Positions 4,419 through 12,699 of a stretch of 22,854 nucleotides of DNA are shown piece by piece (the stretch's first letter is position 1; the number at the start of each line of letters is the position of its first letter). The stretch lies in the IMG/VR virus record IMGVR_UViG_3300030099_000794, positions 1 through 22,854 of that record; one strand, written 5' to 3'. The notes beneath the pieces were generated by a model. That model was not told where the DNA came from and ran no database searches. It saw nothing but the letters and a program-made list of their open reading frames with translations. Source of the DNA: a virus. Both the position numbers and the translations under genes were made by a program.

Positions 4419-6625
4419 TGTACGAGCAGAACTTGGTAAAGGTTATAGAACCTATAAAGAAAACAACAATCACACGGATGAACCGTGGTAAAAAATGGAA
4501 ATATGGATATAATAAAGAACATGATATTATCGTTATATCAAAAACTGGTAAAATTGGTGAGATACTTGAAATACAAAATTTGCGGGTGGCTTTGCCGTTG
4601 CTGCCATTGCGATTGCAACACAAAATAGGTAAGTGGCAAAAAATAGAATATCCAAAAGAATTAAGCAAGTTAAAAAGTATATTTGACTGGAAAAATTATC
4701 CAGAAGAATTAAAGCCTCAATGGTACGACTATATAGACGAAGAGTTTAAACGTAGAGATGAAGGCTTTTGGTTTTTAAATAATAACAAACCAACTTATAT
4801 AACAGGTGCTCACTATATGTATTTACAATGGAGTAAAATAGATGTAGGTGCACCAGATTTTAGAGAAGCAAACAGGTTGTTTTATATATTTTGGGAAGCT
4901 TGTAAAGCTGATAAAAGATGTTATGGTATGTGTTATCTTAAAAATCGTAGATCTGGCTTTAGCTTTATGTCATCTGCAGAAACAGTTAATTTAGCAACAC
5001 TCGCAAGTGATAGTAGATATGGAATATTATCTAAAACTGGTAATGATGCTAAAAAAATGTTTACAGACAAAGTTGTTCCAATATCGGTCAACTACCCTTT
5101 CTTTTTTAAACCAATACAAGACGGTATGGATAGGCCTAAGTCTGAACTTGCTTATCGTGTGCCTGCAAGTAAGTTTACACGTAAAAAAATTAATGCTAAT
5201 GAAAAGCAGGAAGACTTGGTTGGACTTGATACTACTATTGATTGGAAAAACACAGGTGACAATAGCTATGATGGAGAAAAACTTAATTTATTAGTACACG
5301 ATGAAAGTGGTAAGTGGGAAAGACCTGATAACATATTAAACAATTGGAGAGTTACAAAAACTTGTTTAAGATTAGGTAGTAGAATAGTTGGTAAGTGTAT
5401 GATGGGTAGCACATCAAACGCTTTAGAAAAAGGAGGTGGTAATTTTAAAAAATTATATAATGCATCAGACGTCACTAAAAGAAATCGTAATGGACAAACA
5501 AAGTCTGGTTTATATTCTCTCTTTATCCCGATGGAATGGAACTACGAAGGCTTTATTGATGAATACGGATATCCAGTATTTGATAATCCACATAATGACG
5601 TTTACGGACCAGACGGTGAATTAATAGATTATGGAATAATAGAGCATTGGCAAAATGAAGCTGAAGGTTTAAAAGATGATCAAGATGCTTTAAACGAGTT
5701 TTACAGACAGTTTCCACGTACAGAAGAACATGCGTTTAGAGACGAAACAAGAAACAGTATATTTAATTTAGTAAGAATATACGATCAAATAGATTATAAC
5801 GAAGGCACAAGGCCTAATATTAGTAAGGGTAATTTTCAATGGGTTAATGGTATAAAAGATACACAAGTAATATTTTACCCTGATAATAACGGTAGATTTA
5901 ATATTAGCTGGACACCACCTTTACATTTGCAAAATAAAATAGTAACTAAAAACGGTATTAAATATCCTGGTAACGAGCACATGGGTGCTTTTGGTTGTGA
6001 TAGCTACGATATATCAGGCACTGTAGATGGTAGAGGTTCTAATGGCGCTTTACACGGTTTAACTAAGTTTAGTATGGAAGATGCACCGCCTAATCAGTTT
6101 TTTTTAGAATATATAGCTAGACCACAAACAGCGGAAATATTTTTTGAAGATGTTTTAATGTCATTAGTATTTTACGGTATGCCAATACTAGCAGAGAATA
6201 ACAAACCTAGATTACTGTATTATTTAAGACGTAGAGGTTATAGAGGTTATTCTATGAATAGACCAGATAAGATTTGGAATAAATTGTCTACAGCAGAAAA
6301 AGAAATAGGTGGTATACCAAACTCTAGCGAAGATATAAAGCAAGCTCACGCGGCTGCTATTGAAATGTACATACAACAATATGTTGGAGATATTGGTGGA
6401 GGTAATTGGGGTAACATGTATTTTAATAAGACGTTAAATGATTGGGCTAAATTTGATATAAATAAAAGAACAAAGTTTGACGCTAGTATCAGTAGTGGTT
6501 TAGCTATTATGGCTTGTAATAGAAATTTATATGCGCCTAATGCTAAAATTGAAAAGAAAAAATTAAGTTTAAATTTTGGAAGATACAGTAACAACGGAGC
6601 TTCGTCTAAATTAATTAAAAATTAA
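4418..6625 (+). CDS. terL: Terminase large subunit (TerL), ATPase-nuclease DNA packaging motor
   Basis: 735 residues. The ATPase half carries a deviant Walker A, K175-N-R-R-S-G-F-S182, like the lambda gpA form with Lys at the start and no GK[ST]. Walker B is LLVHDE (D295, catalytic E296) and the coupling motif GSTS starts at S331. The RNase H-like nuclease half has GCDSYD with D528, an acidic EIFFEDV segment about 585-591, and a final Asp in TKFDASISSG (D688). Together these support a motor that docks on the portal, translocates DNA and cuts concatemers. Residues about 54-66 (LRVALPLLPLRLQ) are coded by an unusual GC-rich patch, but the frame continues. The start overlaps the upstream stop by one base; the portal gene starts one base after its stop. 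Confidence 0.93.
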   Translation: MYEQNLVKVIEPIKKTTITRMNRGKKWKYGYNKEHDIIVISKTGKIGEILEIQNLRVALPLLPLRLQHKIGKWQKIEYPKELSKLKSIFDWKNYPEELKPQWYDYIDEEFKRRDEGFWFLNNNKPTYITGAHYMYLQWSKIDVGAPDFREANRLFYIFWEACKADKRCYGMCYLKNRRSGFSFMSSAETVNLATLASDSRYGILSKTGNDAKKMFTDKVVPISVNYPFFFKPIQDGMDRPKSELAYRVPASKFTRKKINANEKQEDLVGLDTTIDWKNTGDNSYDGEKLNLLVHDESGKWERPDNILNNWRVTKTCLRLGSRIVGKCMMGSTSNALEKGGGNFKKLYNASDVTKRNRNGQTKSGLYSLFIPMEWNYEGFIDEYGYPVFDNPHNDVYGPDGELIDYGIIEHWQNEAEGLKDDQDALNEFYRQFPRTEEHAFRDETRNSIFNLVRIYDQIDYNEGTRPNISKGNFQWVNGIKDTQVIFYPDNNGRFNISWTPPLHLQNKIVTKNGIKYPGNEHMGAFGCDSYDISGTVDGRGSNGALHGLTKFSMEDAPPNQFFLEYIARPQTAEIFFEDVLMSLVFYGMPILAENNKPRLLYYLRRRGYRGYSMNRPDKIWNKLSTAEKEIGGIPNSSEDIKQAHAAAIEMYIQQYVGDIGGGNWGNMYFNKTLNDWAKFDINKRTKFDASISSGLAIMACNRNLYAPNAKIEKKKLSLNFGRYSNNGASSKLIKN

Positions 6626-6626
6626 A

Positions 6627-9047
6627 ATGATAAGAACAAGTGTAACAAATAATTTCCCTAGTCAAGTTGTAAGCGACGCTGAAAAGTCTAGCTTTGAATA
6701 TGGTATGAAAGTTGCTAAAGCTATAGAGCATGAGTGGTTTAATACTGATTATGCTATGAGTAGATATTTAACTAATATGAATAACTTTCATAGATTAAGA
6801 CTTTACGCTAGAGGAGAACAATCAATACAAAAGTATAAAGACGAGTTATCTATAAATGGTGATTTGTCTTATTTAAATTTAGACTGGAGACCAGTACCTA
6901 TAATACCAAAGTTTGTTGATATTGTAGTTAACGGTATAGCAGATAGAGTTTATGATGTAAAGGCTTTTTCACAAGATCCTTTTGGTGTAGATAAAAGAAC
7001 TCAATATATGCAGTCTATTTTAAACGACATGCGAGCTAAAGAAGTCAACGATTTTGCACAAGATAAGTTTGGTATGTCTTTGAGAGAAAGTAGTGTTGAA
7101 GAACTTCCTGGTTCTGAAGAAGAATTAGCTTTACACATGCAGCTTACTTATAAACAAGCTGTAGAGCTAGCAGAAGAACAAGCTATAAACGTTTTATTAG
7201 AAGGTAACAACTTTGATTTAATTAAAAGAAGATTCTATTACGATTTAACAGTTTGCGGTATAGGTGCCGTTAAAACAAATTTTAATGAATCTGAAGGAGT
7301 TAAAATAGAGTATGTTGATCCAGCTAATTTAGTTTATTCTTATAGTGACTCACCTTATTTTGAAGACTTGTATTATGTAGGTGAAGTTAAATATATATCT
7401 ATAAATGAACTTATAAAAGAGTTTCCACATCTAACTATGGAAGAGTTAAAAGAATTAACTGAGAAAAGTTATTCTGTTAATAGAGGTAATTACAATAAAC
7501 CATATTCTACTAGAGAGCAAAAAGATAAAAACAAAGTACAGATACTTTATTTTAATTATAAAACTTTTAATACAGAAGTTTATAAAATAAAAAATACTAA
7601 TACTGGTGGTTTAAGAGTTATAGAAAAAGATGACACGTTTACAGCTGAAAGCACAGAGTACTTTACTGTTGAGTCTAGAAAAATAGAAGTACTTTATGAA
7701 GGAGCTATAATACTAGGTAGCGATAGACTATTGAAGTGGAACATGTGTAAAAATATGATGAGACCTAAAAGTGATCATACTAAAGTAAAAATGAATTATG
7801 CTATGTGTGCGCCTAGGATGTACAACGGTAAAATTGAAAGTTTAGTTAGTAGAATAACTGGTTTTGCTGATATGATACAACTAACACATTTAAAGCTACA
7901 GCAAGTAATGTCGCGTATAGTTCCAGACGGTATTTATTTAGATGCTGATGGTTTAGCTGAAATAGATTTAGGAAATGGTACTAACTATAATCCACAAGAA
8001 GCTTTAAATATGTTTTTCCAAACTGGTTCTGTAATAGGTAGAAGTTTTACGTCTGATGGTGATATGAATCCTGGTAAAGTGCCTATACAAGAAATACAGT
8101 CTGGTAACGGAGGTGCTAAAATGCAAAGTTTAATTGGTACGTATAACTATTATTTACAAATGATTAGAGATACTACTGGTTTAAATGAAGCTAGAGATGC
8201 TAGTGTTCCAGATCCAAAAGCTTTAGTAGGTGTACAGAAAATGGCAGCAGCAAATAGTAATACAGCTACAAGACACATATTGCAAGGAGGTTTATTTTTA
8301 ACAGCAGAAATTTGTGGTAACTTGTCTATGAGAATATCAGACATATTAGAATACTCACCTACAAGAGACGCGTTTATACAAAAAATAGGTAGACATAACG
8401 TTGGTACTTTAGATGACGTTAAAGAGTTACATTTGTATGATTTTGGTATATTCTTAGAACTTTCACCAGATGAAGAAGAAAAGGCTATGTTAGAAAATAA
8501 TATACAAATAGCTCTTTCACAACAGACTATAGATTTAGAAGATGCTATAGATCTTAGAAATATTAAAAGTTTAAAACTAGCTAATCAACTTTTAAAAGTT
8601 AGAAGAAAAAAGAAAATGCAAAACGATCAGCTGCGAGCACAACAAAATATGCAGGCTCAAGCTCAAGCTAACGCACAGCAACAAGCTGCAGCCGCTCAAG
8701 CAGAAGTACAAAAACAACAGGCATTAACTCAAACAAACATACAATTAGAACAAGCTAAGTCTAATTTAAAAAGAGAGTCTATGATGCATGAAGCTGAAAT
8801 TAAAAAACAGTTAATGGATCATGAGTTTAATATCAACATGAGATTAAGACAAATGGAAGTTGAAGCTATTAAAGGTAGAGAAAAAGAAAAAGAAGATCGT
8901 AAAGATAAAAGAACTAAAATACAAGCGTCACAACAAAGTGAGCTTATAGATCAAAGAAAAAATGAAAAACCACCTAAAAACTTTGAATCATCAGGTAATG
9001 ATATATTAGGAGGTGGTATGGGTTTAGAAGCATTTAATCCTAGATAA
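6627..9047 (+). CDS. Portal protein
   Basis: 806 residues, directly after TerL. The N-terminal region has the portal look: WFNTDYAMSRYLTNM, RLYARGEQSIQKYK, LNLDWRPVPIIPKFVDIVV and NGIADRVYDV (about 35-110). A long alpha/beta body follows, with VCGIGAVKTNF and VEYVDPANLVY-like stem/wing elements (about 205-240), and an AARHIL-type helix region near 545-560. The C-terminus (about 663-780) is an extended Gln/Ala-rich then charged coiled coil, fitting the crown/barrel seen in portals of podoviruses and crAss-like phages. Portals form the 12-subunit DNA channel at one capsid vertex and nucleate head assembly. Size, order and sequence pattern agree. There is no sign of truncation or of an attached protease domain. 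Confidence 0.88.
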   Translation: MIRTSVTNNFPSQVVSDAEKSSFEYGMKVAKAIEHEWFNTDYAMSRYLTNMNNFHRLRLYARGEQSIQKYKDELSINGDLSYLNLDWRPVPIIPKFVDIVVNGIADRVYDVKAFSQDPFGVDKRTQYMQSILNDMRAKEVNDFAQDKFGMSLRESSVEELPGSEEELALHMQLTYKQAVELAEEQAINVLLEGNNFDLIKRRFYYDLTVCGIGAVKTNFNESEGVKIEYVDPANLVYSYSDSPYFEDLYYVGEVKYISINELIKEFPHLTMEELKELTEKSYSVNRGNYNKPYSTREQKDKNKVQILYFNYKTFNTEVYKIKNTNTGGLRVIEKDDTFTAESTEYFTVESRKIEVLYEGAIILGSDRLLKWNMCKNMMRPKSDHTKVKMNYAMCAPRMYNGKIESLVSRITGFADMIQLTHLKLQQVMSRIVPDGIYLDADGLAEIDLGNGTNYNPQEALNMFFQTGSVIGRSFTSDGDMNPGKVPIQEIQSGNGGAKMQSLIGTYNYYLQMIRDTTGLNEARDASVPDPKALVGVQKMAAANSNTATRHILQGGLFLTAEICGNLSMRISDILEYSPTRDAFIQKIGRHNVGTLDDVKELHLYDFGIFLELSPDEEEKAMLENNIQIALSQQTIDLEDAIDLRNIKSLKLANQLLKVRRKKKMQNDQLRAQQNMQAQAQANAQQQAAAAQAEVQKQQALTQTNIQLEQAKSNLKRESMMHEAEIKKQLMDHEFNINMRLRQMEVEAIKGREKEKEDRKDKRTKIQASQQSELIDQRKNEKPPKNFESSGNDILGGGMGLEAFNPR

Positions 9048-9075
9048 CAATTAATTAATTATATAATATTTTATT
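9048..9075 (+). promoter_or_regulatory. A/T-only leader before the scaffold gene
   Basis: A 28-base gap between the portal stop and ATGGC at 9076, all A/T except one C, with repeated TTAATTAATTA and TATAATATTTTATT. There is no Shine-Dalgarno sequence. It may hold a promoter, since TATAAT occurs, but spacing to the gene is too short for this to be convincing. A ribosome-loading leader is more likely. Confidence 0.35.
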
Positions 9076-10284
9076 ATGGCTAAAAAAAATGAAACAACAG
9101 AACCTACTGTTGAGCAACCAAAAGTTGACAACGAAGTAGAAAAAATTAAAGTAAAAAAGAAATTAAAAAAAATCAAACCACAAGAAGATACTGTAAAAGT
9201 AGACTTAAAAAAATTAGTTGAAGAAGCAGAGAACGTTGTAAAGGTAGATTTAAACAAACCAGTTGAAGATATCAAAGCTCCAGATACAGAAGTTAAAGAA
9301 GAAGTACAAAAAGTTGAAGAGCCTAAAGCTGAAACTGAAGAAGCACCAGTAATAGAGTTAGAAGAAATAAAAGAAGAACCTAAAGAAGAGGTTAAAGCAG
9401 AAGAACCAATTAAAGTTGAAGAGCCTATAGTAGCGCCTGAAAAACCTACTATAGATTTACCAGAAAACGTTAACAAGCTTTTAGACTTTATGAAAGATAC
9501 TGGTGGAGATATAAATGATTACGTAAGATTAAATATGGATTATTCTGAATTAGATAACCATACGTTACTTAGAGAATATTATAAAACAACTAAACCACAT
9601 CTAGACTCAGAAGAAGTAGATTTTTTAATGGAAGATACTTTTTCTTTTGACGAAGAGGTAGATGATGAAAAAGATATTAGAAGAAAAAAACTAGCGCTAA
9701 AAGAGCAAGTTGCTAACGCTAGAAACCACTTAGACGGGTTAAAGTCTAAATACTATGAAGATATCAAGGCTGGAAGTAAACTAACAAGTGAACAACAGAA
9801 AGCTATTGACTTCTTCAACAGATATAACAAAGAGTCTGAAGCTGAACAAAAAGCATTACAAAGATCTAGATCTGCATTTCAACAAAAGACAGACAGTGTT
9901 TTTAACGACGAGTTCAAAGGTTTTGAATATAACGTCGGTGATAAAAGATTTAGGTTTAATGTTAAAGATGTAAACAAAGTAAAGGAATCACAAAGTGACA
10001 TTAACAATTTTGTCAAGAAGTTCTTGAATAATGAAAACTTAATGGAAGATGGGGCTGGTTACCATAAGTCTATGTTTACAGCTATGAACGCTGATGCTGT
10101 TGCTAAGCATTTTTATGAACAAGGTAAAGCTGATGCTTTAAAAGAAAGTATAGCTAAATCTAAAAATGTTAACATGGACCCTAGACAGTCTCACTCAGGT
10201 GAAATACAAGCTGGGGGAATAAAAGTAAGAGTGCTTGGAGAAGATGCTAATGACTTTAAGTTTAAAATTAAAAGAAAACAATAA
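9076..10284 (+). CDS. Putative scaffolding / capsid assembly protein
   Basis: 402 residues between portal and major capsid genes, the standard place for a scaffold. Residues about 1-130 are low-complexity and rich in Glu, Lys, Val and Pro, with repeated EEP/KVEEP units (for example EEPKEEVKAEEPIKVEEPIV). Residues about 130-350 are helical and charged (ELDNHTLLREYYKTTKPHLD; LKSKYYEDI; ALQRSRSAFQQK; AKHFYEQGKADALKESI). The C-terminal 35 residues form a basic beta/helix end (GGIKVRVLGEDANDFKFKIKRKQ), comparable to the basic capsid-binding end of scaffolds such as that of P22. It should act inside the procapsid and leave or be degraded before packaging. No protease signature is seen. The role rests on position and composition. 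Confidence 0.72.
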   Translation: MAKKNETTEPTVEQPKVDNEVEKIKVKKKLKKIKPQEDTVKVDLKKLVEEAENVVKVDLNKPVEDIKAPDTEVKEEVQKVEEPKAETEEAPVIELEEIKEEPKEEVKAEEPIKVEEPIVAPEKPTIDLPENVNKLLDFMKDTGGDINDYVRLNMDYSELDNHTLLREYYKTTKPHLDSEEVDFLMEDTFSFDEEVDDEKDIRRKKLALKEQVANARNHLDGLKSKYYEDIKAGSKLTSEQQKAIDFFNRYNKESEAEQKALQRSRSAFQQKTDSVFNDEFKGFEYNVGDKRFRFNVKDVNKVKESQSDINNFVKKFLNNENLMEDGAGYHKSMFTAMNADAVAKHFYEQGKADALKESIAKSKNVNMDPRQSHSGEIQAGGIKVRVLGEDANDFKFKIKRKQ

Positions 10285-10305
10285 CTAAATTAAAAATTAA
10301 AAATT
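10285..10305 (+). promoter_or_regulatory. A/T leader before the capsid gene
   Basis: A 21-base gap with two direct ATTAAAA units and a single C, immediately before ATGGC of the capsid gene. No Shine-Dalgarno sequence is present although this must be the most heavily translated gene of the phage, supporting a host that uses unstructured A/T-rich leaders. Confidence 0.4.
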
Positions 10306-11769
10306 ATGGCAATTACTGCAGGAGATAATTTGAATAGTGTACCAGCACCAAAGAAAGCTTCACTATCATCAAATTATATCGATTTTACAGCGTCCGGTAC
10401 ACAAGGATGGGCGCAACAATACCTGCCTGACTTAATGGAAAAAGAAGCTGAGGTTTTTGGAAACAGAACTATCTCAGGATTTTTATCTCAAGTTGGAGCA
10501 GAAGAGTCTATGACTGCTGATCAAGTTATTTGGTCTGAGCAAGGTAGATTACATTTATCATACACAGGTACTGTTAACACTGGTACTTCTGTATTTACTG
10601 TTTTATTAGATATCGATGGTGACAATGGTATTACTTCTGGTAACCACGGTATAAGATTAAACGATCAAGTAGTGATAGCAACTTCTGAAGGGGCTATCAA
10701 GTGTTTTGTAACAGCTATTTCAACTGACGATGTTACTTGTAAGCCTTACGAGTTTGCAAATATTGACGACAGTCCAATATTCGCTACAGGATCATCTGTG
10801 GCTGCAACTTTATTAGTTTATGGTTCTGAGTACGCTAAAGGAACTGATGGTCAAGGTGGCCACGCTTCTGGAGCTAAAAATGTAGAGCCTGTATTTAAGT
10901 CTTTTACTAATAAGCCAATTATTATGAAAGATTACTATGAAATTTCTGGATCTGATGCGTCTGCAATAGGTTGGGTTGAAATTTCTGGTGAAGACGGACA
11001 ATCAGGTTACTTATGGTACTTAAAAGCTGAAGGTGATACTAGACAAAGATTTACAGACTACTTAGAAATGACTATGATGGAAGCTGTAAAAGGTGTTTCT
11101 GGTAACTCTACTATAGACGGTACTGATAGTATAGGAACTGAGTTTGGTACTCAAGGTTTATTTGACGCTATTGAAGATAGAGGTAACGTAACTACTGGTG
11201 TAACTGGTGTTAACGCTGCTACTGACTTAGCTGAGTTCGATGCTATTTTAGCAGAGTTTGACAATCAAGGAGCTATTGAAGAAAACATGTTATTCATAAA
11301 CAGAGCTACTTCACTTGCTTTTGACGATATGTTAGCTTCAATGAACTCTTACGGAGCTGGAGGTACTTCTTACGGAGTATTCGACAACGAAGAAGATATG
11401 GCGTTAAACTTAGGTTTCTCAGGATTTAGAAGAGGTTCTTATGACTTCTACAAGTCTGACTTTAAATACTTAAATGACAAAGCTACTAGAGGAAGTATAA
11501 ACAGTAGAAATACTACTTCACCTGTTAGAGGTGTCATCATACCAGCTGGTGTATCATCTGTGTATGACCAAACTTTAGGTAAAAACTTGAAGAGACCATT
11601 TTTACATGTTAGATTTAGAGCTTCACAAACTGATGACCGAAGAATGAAGACTTGGGTTACTGGTTCTGTTGGTGCTGTTACATCTGACTTAGATGCAATG
11701 CAAGTTCACTACTTATCAGAAAGATGTTTAGTTACTCAAGGTGCTAACAACTTTATGATGATGAAGTAA
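10306..11769 (+). CDS. Major capsid protein (HK97 fold)
   Basis: 487 residues, following the scaffold and ended by a strong terminator. The N-arm carries WAQQYLPDLMEKEAEVFGN and TISGFLSQVGAEESMTADQV (about 32-75). A beta-rich insertion follows (about 84-175; TVLLDIDGDNG, HGIRLNDQVVIATSEG, ATLLVYGSEYAKG), a plausible insertion (I) domain. The P-domain and spine helix include WYLKAEGDTRQRFTDYLEMT and MMEAVKGV (about 238-265). The A-domain end has GVIIPAGVSSVYDQ, RPFLHVRFRASQ and VHYLSERCLVTQGANNF. Size and form resemble capsid proteins of crAss-like and marine Bacteroidetes podoviruses. Codons ending in C (AAC, GAC, TAC, TTC) are more frequent than in neighbours, a sign of high expression. No N-terminal cleavage site is evident. 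Confidence 0.88.
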   Translation: MAITAGDNLNSVPAPKKASLSSNYIDFTASGTQGWAQQYLPDLMEKEAEVFGNRTISGFLSQVGAEESMTADQVIWSEQGRLHLSYTGTVNTGTSVFTVLLDIDGDNGITSGNHGIRLNDQVVIATSEGAIKCFVTAISTDDVTCKPYEFANIDDSPIFATGSSVAATLLVYGSEYAKGTDGQGGHASGAKNVEPVFKSFTNKPIIMKDYYEISGSDASAIGWVEISGEDGQSGYLWYLKAEGDTRQRFTDYLEMTMMEAVKGVSGNSTIDGTDSIGTEFGTQGLFDAIEDRGNVTTGVTGVNAATDLAEFDAILAEFDNQGAIEENMLFINRATSLAFDDMLASMNSYGAGGTSYGVFDNEEDMALNLGFSGFRRGSYDFYKSDFKYLNDKATRGSINSRNTTSPVRGVIIPAGVSSVYDQTLGKNLKRPFLHVRFRASQTDDRRMKTWVTGSVGAVTSDLDAMQVHYLSERCLVTQGANNFMMMK

Positions 11770-11777
11770 ATCACTTT

Positions 11778-11810
11778 AAAAGACCGGGGCTTCGGCCTCG
11801 GCCTTTTATT
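11778..11810 (+). terminator. Intrinsic terminator with UUCG tetraloop after the capsid gene
   Basis: The hairpin starts nine bases after the capsid stop codon. Stem 11778-11790 pairs with 11795-11807 around loop TTCG (11791-11794) closed by C-G, the very stable C(UUCG)G form. Pairs are all matched except one A-C at 11783/11802 and one G-T at 11787/11798. The 3' side runs into TTTTATTTTATT. GC-rich stem, stable loop and T-rich tail give a classic rho-independent terminator, in strong contrast to the A/T-rich surroundings. It probably ends or reduces transcription so that the capsid message is more abundant than the downstream tail genes. Confidence 0.88.
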
Positions 11811-11836
11811 TTATTAATTTTATTATATATTATATT

Positions 11837-12643
11837 ATGGCAAAAAAGAAAAAACAAACTAAAAAGGTGGAGGCACCTGTTGTTGAAGCACCAGTTGTTG
11901 AAACACCAAAACCTAAAAAAGATACTTGGGAAATAAAAGATAGAAATTATTTTTTAATAGGAGACAAAGAGCCTTTGTCTTACCAAGTAAGATCGTCTAA
12001 CATTTATTGGTTCGACGAAGAAAAAGGTTATGAAAGAGAACTAAAGTATACTTCTAACCAAAGAACACCATTTGTTGATGAGATGACAGGTGAACACAGA
12101 TTAGAGCACATTGTATTTAGAAGTGGTACACTGTACGTTCCTAGAGAAAAAACTGTTTTACAAAAACTATTATCTTTGTATCATCCACACAGAGATAAAA
12201 TATTTAAAGAGCACAAACCTGTAAAAGTAGCCGAGTCACAGTTAGATTGGTTAGAGTTTGAAGTTGCAGCAATGAACGCGGCTAATAACTTAGATATTGA
12301 TATGGCTGAAGCTGTTATGCGTGTAGAATTAGGTTCTAAGGTATCAGAGATGAGTTCTAAAGAACTTAAACGTGATTTATTACTATTTGCTAAGAAAAAA
12401 CCTAAATTATTCTTAGAGTTAGTTACTGATGAAAACGTTCAACTTAGAAACTTTGGTATCAGAGCTACAGAAAACAATATAATAAGTCTATCACAAGATC
12501 AAAGAACATTTACTTGGACTTCTACTGGTAGAAAATTATTTACAGTTCCTTTTGATGAGCATCCATATTCAGCATTAGCTGCTTGGTTTAGAACTGACGA
12601 AGGTATGGAAATATATAACAATATAGAAAAAAGATTAAAATAA
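11837..12643 (+). CDS. Conserved-type phage protein of unknown function after the capsid gene
   Basis: 268 residues. The N-terminus is a Lys-rich tail with a VEAPVVEAPVVE repeat (1-30), similar in style to the start of the scaffold protein. Then a beta-rich region has DRNYFLIGDKEPLSYQV, IYWFDEEKGYERELKY and HRLEHIVFRSGTLYVPRE (about 33-107), with the pattern 'LQKLLSLYHPH'. The C-terminal half is helical (LDWLEFEVAAMNAANNL; KELKRDLLLFAKKKPKLF) and ends with NIISLSQDQRTFTWTSTGRK and a helix AWFRTDEGMEIY. I recall related genes after the capsid gene in marine phages, but no known function. It is flanked by two GC-rich hairpins, so its expression may be set apart from its neighbours. Virion or DNA-binding roles are both possible. 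Confidence 0.75.
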   Translation: MAKKKKQTKKVEAPVVEAPVVETPKPKKDTWEIKDRNYFLIGDKEPLSYQVRSSNIYWFDEEKGYERELKYTSNQRTPFVDEMTGEHRLEHIVFRSGTLYVPREKTVLQKLLSLYHPHRDKIFKEHKPVKVAESQLDWLEFEVAAMNAANNLDIDMAEAVMRVELGSKVSEMSSKELKRDLLLFAKKKPKLFLELVTDENVQLRNFGIRATENNIISLSQDQRTFTWTSTGRKLFTVPFDEHPYSALAAWFRTDEGMEIYNNIEKRLK

Positions 12644-12649
12644 TCAAAC

Positions 12650-12686
12650 TGTAGAGCGGTCGCCCTACGGGGCGATCGTAACTACA
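12650..12686 (+). other. GC-rich intergenic hairpin with UACG tetraloop
   Basis: Stem 12656-12665 pairs with 12670-12679 (two G-T pairs) around TACG (12666-12669) closed by C-G, an UNCG-type stable loop. A lower stem 12650-12654 pairs with 12682-12686 across a small internal loop. What follows is A-rich (AATAAAAAAATATT), not T-rich, so it lacks the tail of an intrinsic terminator on the + strand. It ends 13 bases before the next start codon. A role in RNA processing, message protection or translation control of the ring-protein gene is likely but unproven. Confidence 0.75.
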
Positions 12687-12699
12687 ATAAAAAAATATT

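Noticed and set aside
4578-4622. Frameshift or broken gene in TerL at the GC-rich patch
   Set aside because: The frame is open on both sides and protein features before and after the patch are in one frame; the alternative frame is closed by stops at 4567 and about 4630.
4106-4668. Two minus-strand open frames across the terminase region
   Set aside because: They overlap two well-supported + strand genes in antisense and have no recognisable domain; Cys/Phe/Ile-rich composition is typical of shadow frames.
5007-5294. Second + strand frame within TerL
   Set aside because: It lies wholly inside the TerL frame that carries Walker A/B motifs; no domain is visible in it.
9051-9476. Minus-strand open frame of 141 codons opposite the scaffold gene
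   Set aside because: It is a Ser/Thr/Phe-rich mirror of the Glu/Lys-rich low-complexity coding region; all other genes are on the + strand and it has no leader of its own.
12650-12699. Calling the UACG hairpin an intrinsic terminator
   Set aside because: No T-run follows it on the + strand, and none follows it on the - strand, so it was listed only as a hairpin.
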